The position numbers and the translations under genes are program-made. Positions 7,362 to 10,671 of a DNA stretch of 10,671 nucleotides are shown here, piece by piece. The first letter of the stretch is position 1, and each line of letters opens with the position of its first letter. The stretch is from a bacterium (GTDB lineage: Bacteria > Armatimonadota > Chthonomonadetes > Chthonomonadales > Chthonomonadaceae). The stretch is taken from positions 1-10,671 of the forward strand of contig JAJZFK010000137.1 of assembly GCA_021805405.1 (NCBI GenBank), written 5' to 3'. Under the pieces are notes generated by a model. That model worked only from the letters and a program-made list of their open reading frames with translations. It did not search any database and was not told the origin of the DNA.

Positions 7362-7387
7362 ACGAAAGCCAGAGCTGATTGGTGTCA
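7362..7387 (-). promoter_or_regulatory. Candidate ECF-type promoter of gene A
   Basis: The minus strand carries TGACACC (7387-7381), 15 bases, then TCGT (7365-7362), ending 39 bases before ATG 7322. The same layout precedes gene B. TGACAC-N17-CGT is similar to ECF sigma promoters, which often have an AAC-type -35 and CGT -10. No TATAAT-like hexamer is positioned for the -35-like element. Confidence 0.4.
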
Positions 7388-7414
7388 GAAATTTAACGGA
7401 AGCTGGCCAAACTG

Positions 7415-7440
7415 CGGTGCCGCCTTTGAGAACCGCACCG
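7415..7440. repeat. Inverted repeat in the B-A spacer
   Basis: CGGTGC (7415-7420) pairs with GCACCG (7435-7440) around 14 bases. An alternative pairing, TGCGGT (7413-7418) with ACCGCA (7432-7437), excludes the first. It lies 68-93 bases past the stop of gene B. No T-run follows on the minus strand, so it is a poor terminator. Confidence 0.3.
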
Positions 7441-7507
7441 TAGACTACTTAAAAAATGGACACCCACCAGCAGAGATCTTGCACGAGCGTTGAATTACGT
7501 AGTCGCA

Positions 7508-9100
7508 CTAGCCAGGCTTAACGTCTACCACAACCGATGGCGGGTCAATGGGAACAGGCAGAGACATCCGCTGTTGATCGCCACGTTCATTCTCCGTATT
7601 ACGGGCCTGTACCTGGTAGGCAGTGACGTTAGTTGCATAGCCGTTTTCAACGTCGGTTTTCCTAATTGTGGTATTGCCGGAGGTGCCAAATGCAAGGCCA
7701 TCTCGTATGCCACTGGACGGGCTATAATAAGCAGATCCGTTATAGTAATCACGATACGGATCGTAATCTGGCGCCAAGTACCATGGCACGAATCCACCTG
7801 CAAAAGATTCCAACCGAATTTTGGGGACTGCACCACTTCCTATGATCTGCATATCCTCGGCACACACCAGAACTTTTCGGCGCTGACCGTTCACCGTAAC
7901 ATTAACCACGGTAAGCTGTGAGATTCGGCTGGGCTTGGAGCAGAAGAAGCACGCACCTCGCTCCTCCAAAGGAATTTCTTCTAGCATCAGTGTTGCGGTA
8001 TCAAACACCAAGGTCGGTTCGGTTAACTTGCCGGCAGTAGCTCTACTCGACGTTTGTCCAGTTTCATTGGTGGCAAGATTAATGGCGGCTTTGCTACAGG
8101 AAAGGTAATCGCATGCCTGTTCTAAAAGGCACTGCGCGCGTTCTCCGTTATCCGGTGTAAGCTGCTGAGCCAATATTTGCACCTGGCTATCTAGAGCGGC
8201 TGCTCTATCTCGAGCAAGCCGCGCACGTGCCTGATGTTCCGACGTAGGTAACACCTCAAGGTATTTGTCGATAAGCGAAATGTTCTCAATTACAAATTCA
8301 TGAAGATCCTGTACTTGCTTAACAATGTTGCAACTGCTCGTAACCGGCAGCAGAGAATCACGGTACTCCAGGCGCTCCTGAAATCCACTGTCTATTACCT
8401 GCTGCGGAAATGAAATTCCAATGAACGGGTTGGGGATAACGTCTGCAGTCTTCGGTTCAGACACTAGGTCCATTATAAATTTGAGGATCGTTATCATGAG
8501 CACTATGCCGAATATACCCGCCAGGAGTTCTAGCCCTGTAGTAACTAGCTGGTTAAATGTAAATGACATGGAATTAACTGGCCTCATTTCATTACCTGAG
8601 TAGATATTTACTTGACGTTGCAATACTGCGTCTGTGTATTTGCGACGAACATAGAATGCCCTGAAATGGATCTGCTTTATTGCGCGGGCCCTCAACTTAA
8701 GCATGCTGGCGAGCTGCGAGACCCTAATCGAGTTGGTTGCTACAGATACCCGATGTGGAGCTAGTACTATTAATAGGCCAGTACCTAACTTAAGCCACGA
8801 ATGCAGCGCATTCGTGTAGCTTCCTTCAGACTTAAACACACCACCATCCGTTGGTAACTGTTGAATCAGCGCTACTTTAACCGGTATACCGGTACCGTTG
8901 ACCGAATATAACAGATGTAGGCGCGCCGGATCAATTTTTGGCCAGTAAGTTCTGTCAACATACAGATCGCTGGCGGTTAGCGCCCGGGCAAGCGCATCGC
9001 GGTTGAACACTGAGGAGTACCGAGACTGAGCTACAGCGTTACCACAAGCCATAACCATGAACAGCATATAACCTATCGCAAGAGTTCTTATTCCGTGCAT
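7508..9100 (-). CDS. TPM-like membrane-anchored protein B, tail-less paralog
   Basis: This 530-residue paralog of genes A and C has a signal peptide ending AVA|Q25, then QSRYSSVFNRD identical to A. The TPM-like domain (about 50-135) includes IPVKVALIQQLP, TNALHSWLKLGTGLLIVL and PHRVSVAT; the R in PHR replaces the G of A and C. A transmembrane helix spans about 187-213. The helical segment (about 258-345) includes a cysteine cluster (C324, C330, C335) also found in C but not A. The cysteine module has CFFC (384-387) and C413, then YLAPDYDPYRDYY. After about residue 470 it diverges completely and ends VVVDVKPG, lacking the Gly/Asp tail and terminal Trp. The start at 9100 has AAGGA 7 bases upstream. 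Function is unknown; it is the most diverged of the three. Confidence 0.78.
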   Translation of the reverse strand: MHGIRTLAIGYMLFMVMACGNAVAQSRYSSVFNRDALARALTASDLYVDRTYWPKIDPARLHLLYSVNGTGIPVKVALIQQLPTDGGVFKSEGSYTNALHSWLKLGTGLLIVLAPHRVSVATNSIRVSQLASMLKLRARAIKQIHFRAFYVRRKYTDAVLQRQVNIYSGNEMRPVNSMSFTFNQLVTTGLELLAGIFGIVLMITILKFIMDLVSEPKTADVIPNPFIGISFPQQVIDSGFQERLEYRDSLLPVTSSCNIVKQVQDLHEFVIENISLIDKYLEVLPTSEHQARARLARDRAAALDSQVQILAQQLTPDNGERAQCLLEQACDYLSCSKAAINLATNETGQTSSRATAGKLTEPTLVFDTATLMLEEIPLEERGACFFCSKPSRISQLTVVNVTVNGQRRKVLVCAEDMQIIGSGAVPKIRLESFAGGFVPWYLAPDYDPYRDYYNGSAYYSPSSGIRDGLAFGTSGNTTIRKTDVENGYATNVTAYQVQARNTENERGDQQRMSLPVPIDPPSVVVDVKPG

Positions 9101-9137
9101 TAGTGCTTCCTTGGTTAAGATCTGGCTACTGTAACAA

Positions 9138-9163
9138 ACGAACCTTCCAACAACTGGGTGTCA
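9138..9163 (-). promoter_or_regulatory. Candidate ECF-type promoter of gene B
   Basis: TGACACC (9163-9157), 15 bases, then TCGT (9141-9138) on the minus strand, ending 37 bases before ATG 9100. The element also contains a perfect TTGACA (9164-9159), but the hexamers 16-18 bases downstream (TTCGTT, TCGTTT, CGTTTG) are nothing like TATAAT. The match to gene A in sequence, spacing and distance to the start supports a shared promoter type. Confidence 0.4.
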
Positions 9164-9190
9164 AATGTTCATCGCAGAACACTTGTACCT

Positions 9191-9206
9191 AGTAGAAAAG
9201 TCTACT
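9191..9206. repeat. Short perfect hairpin in the C-B spacer
   Basis: AGTAGA (9191-9196) and TCTACT (9201-9206) are perfect inverted arms with a 4-base loop, 89-104 bases past the stop of gene C. The stem is AT-rich and no T-run follows on the minus strand, so termination would be weak. Confidence 0.3.
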
Positions 9207-9294
9207 GACTCTAGTTCAGAGCACAGCGTAAGTCAATATTTTCGGCCGCGGTGCCTGGAATTCATGGTCACTGAGACGCCTATGCACGAGAAGT

Positions 9295-10671
9295 TTACCA
9301 GTTTACACCACCGGTATCGCCGCCGCTAACACTGGTGCCTCCCACGTCTCCAGAGCTTACGGGTGTCCCGTAGTTAATGGTTGCGCCGCCTGTATCCTGA
9401 ATTGTTGGTGTACTCATAATATTGTGGAGTGTTTGACCGGCAGCTGGGTCGCAACTGCTGGCACCAGACGAGACAATAAAAATGGGATATGAAATCGGTT
9501 CATCACACGAACTGACAGCTGAACCGAACAAGTTGTACGCGTGAAATTCACCGTCATTGCTAGAAATGGGGCTGTAATATGCAGCGCCTGAAAAATAGTC
9601 GCGATACGGATCGTAACCAGGTGACCGGTACCATGGAACCTGTTTGCCTTGAACCTCAACCATCCGGATTTTAGGCGTAGAACCGTGCTCCACAATCCGC
9701 ACGTCGTCGGCACAGGCTAGCACTTTACGCCTTTGTCCAACCACTACAATGGTAAGTGGTGTTAGTTGTGAAAGCCTTGTAGGTTTGGAACAGAAAAAGC
9801 AGGCCCCACGCTCATTTTGAGGTATATCTTCCACCATTGTTGTGTCTGTCCCAGCTGCAAACAGCTGGGACTCACCTGCCACCGCGCCTGTGCGCGCACC
9901 ATCTAGCCCCACCGCGACGCCGGTTCCATTTGTGGCGAGGTTAATTGCGCGTCGGCAGGCAGTGACGTAATCACAAGCTTGTTCTAGAAGGCATTGGGCA
10001 CGGTCTACGTCGGTAACGGTGTCATGTGAGACTAATTCAGTTGCCTGGTTATCGAGCACGGCAGCGCTGTCTCGTGCCTGTCGTGCGGACTGTGAATGTG
10101 CAGACTGGGGCAAGAGGTCAAGATAGTTATCGATAAATGCAATGTTTTGGATTACAAACTCGTGTAACCGCTTAACCTGCCGTAAAGTATCGTAGGGCGT
10201 CTCATTAGATTGCGGAGTAGTCGCCGCACTCACAAGATCGCGGTTGTAACGACCGGCCGGGCTTTTGAGCAACGCACCTAGAAACCCTAAAGAGAATAGA
10301 ACCAATAGCGCCCCTCCGAACACCTCAAACGGGTCAAGGTTTGCAAGCTGCTGGGAATTCTCGTTAATTAAGATGGTGCCGTCAGGTTCGGTTGTATACC
10401 CATTGGGCATGGTTTGTCCCTGTGGGATTGAAATAGGTGGTTGCTGTGTAGCGACATTCTCTGTTGCATCCTGCTGCTCCTTGGCTGCAACCGATGCAAT
10501 TGTCTGCGTAAGCCCCTGCGTTGGGTCCGATTTAAGAAGGTACGCATTGTTCTGCAGAATCGAGTTGATCTGCGAGGTATTCAGTTTGCCGGTAGCGAGC
10601 GAGACCCCGTGCGAACTGAGAACGAGCAGTACTCCGTCGCCAAGCTTCAGCCACTTGTGAAGTGCATGAGT
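9295..10671 (-). CDS. TPM-like membrane-anchored protein C (5' end outside window)
   Basis: The frame is open from the window end to TAA at 9297-9295 (458 codons). The ATG at 10410 is internal, because the 87 codons before it encode a TPM-like domain matching A and B: THALHKWLKLGDGVLLVL, then HGVSLATGKLNTSQINSIL. Visible residues continue with a Gln/Pro/Asn linker, a transmembrane helix about 111-135, the helical segment with the AQCLLEQACDY cysteine cluster, CFFC (291-294) with VLACADD, YRSPGYDPYRDYF, and a tail ending SGGDTGGVNW. The tail resembles that of A but without a tidy DNA repeat. The signal peptide and promoter are off the window. It would be the first of the three genes seen in transcription order. 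Confidence 0.8.
   Translation of the reverse strand, partial: THALHKWLKLGDGVLLVLSSHGVSLATGKLNTSQINSILQNNAYLLKSDPTQGLTQTIASVAAKEQQDATENVATQQPPISIPQGQTMPNGYTTEPDGTILINENSQQLANLDPFEVFGGALLVLFSLGFLGALLKSPAGRYNRDLVSAATTPQSNETPYDTLRQVKRLHEFVIQNIAFIDNYLDLLPQSAHSQSARQARDSAAVLDNQATELVSHDTVTDVDRAQCLLEQACDYVTACRRAINLATNGTGVAVGLDGARTGAVAGESQLFAAGTDTTMVEDIPQNERGACFFCSKPTRLSQLTPLTIVVVGQRRKVLACADDVRIVEHGSTPKIRMVEVQGKQVPWYRSPGYDPYRDYFSGAAYYSPISSNDGEFHAYNLFGSAVSSCDEPISYPIFIVSSGASSCDPAAGQTLHNIMSTPTIQDTGGATINYGTPVSSGDVGGTSVSGGDTGGVNW

Noticed and set aside
9008..9046. Gene B signal peptide as a lipoprotein signal (Cys19 in VMACG).
   Set aside because: The -2 residue is Met, atypical for a lipobox, and the conserved AxA|QSRY junction shared with gene A fits ordinary signal peptidase cleavage.
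9295..10410. Gene C beginning at the ATG at 10410.
   Set aside because: The frame stays open upstream to the window end and encodes a TPM-like domain matching A and B, so this ATG is internal.
10265..10660. Plus-strand ORF of 131 codons at the right end.
   Set aside because: It is the shadow of gene C; the translation is rich in Cys/Ser/Pro with no recognisable motif.

Overview
All seven genes in this window lie on the minus strand, so the right end is the transcriptional upstream side. The host is a bacterium with moderate GC content. Three proteins carry Sec signal peptides ending in an A-x-A|Q site and one carries a lipobox. A GH30-like glycosidase and a sugar-type binding protein suggest an environmental saprotroph. 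The style would fit a diderm phylum such as Armatimonadota or Acidobacteriota, but nothing here fixes the taxon.

Right half (5673-10671): three tandem paralogous genes, here called C (9295 to beyond the window end), B (7508-9100) and A (5673-7322). Each encodes a TPM-like extracytoplasmic domain, one membrane segment, a helical segment, a CFFC-type cysteine module and a proline/tyrosine-rich stretch. A and C end in Gly/Asp-rich tails closing in GGSDW or GGVNW. A carries a 30-bp in-frame tandem repeat in that tail; B has lost the tail. The leaders of A and B share a TGACACC-N15-TCGT element that looks more like an ECF sigma promoter than a sigma-70 promoter. This array is the best candidate for an undescribed system.

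Middle (3011-5495): a two-domain protein with an alpha-helical repeat-like N-terminus and a glyoxalase/VOC-like C-terminus; then a secreted GH30-like glycoside hydrolase whose 3' end overlaps the start of an aldehyde dehydrogenase by 8 bases.

Left end (1-1618): an orphan ribose-type substrate-binding lipoprotein, then the 5' part of prfB (release factor 2). prfB runs off the window, contains a complete +1 programmed frameshift site, and is preceded by an extended -10 promoter. It starts at a TTG codon in a frame that ordinary ORF scanning misses.

The glycosidase, dehydrogenase and sugar-binding lipoprotein could form a small carbohydrate-use locus, but no transporter ATPase, permease or regulator is visible. 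No gene-free stretch exceeds 300 bases; the longest spacers are 177-194 bases. I saw no tRNA, rRNA, CRISPR array, IS element or convincing intrinsic terminator.
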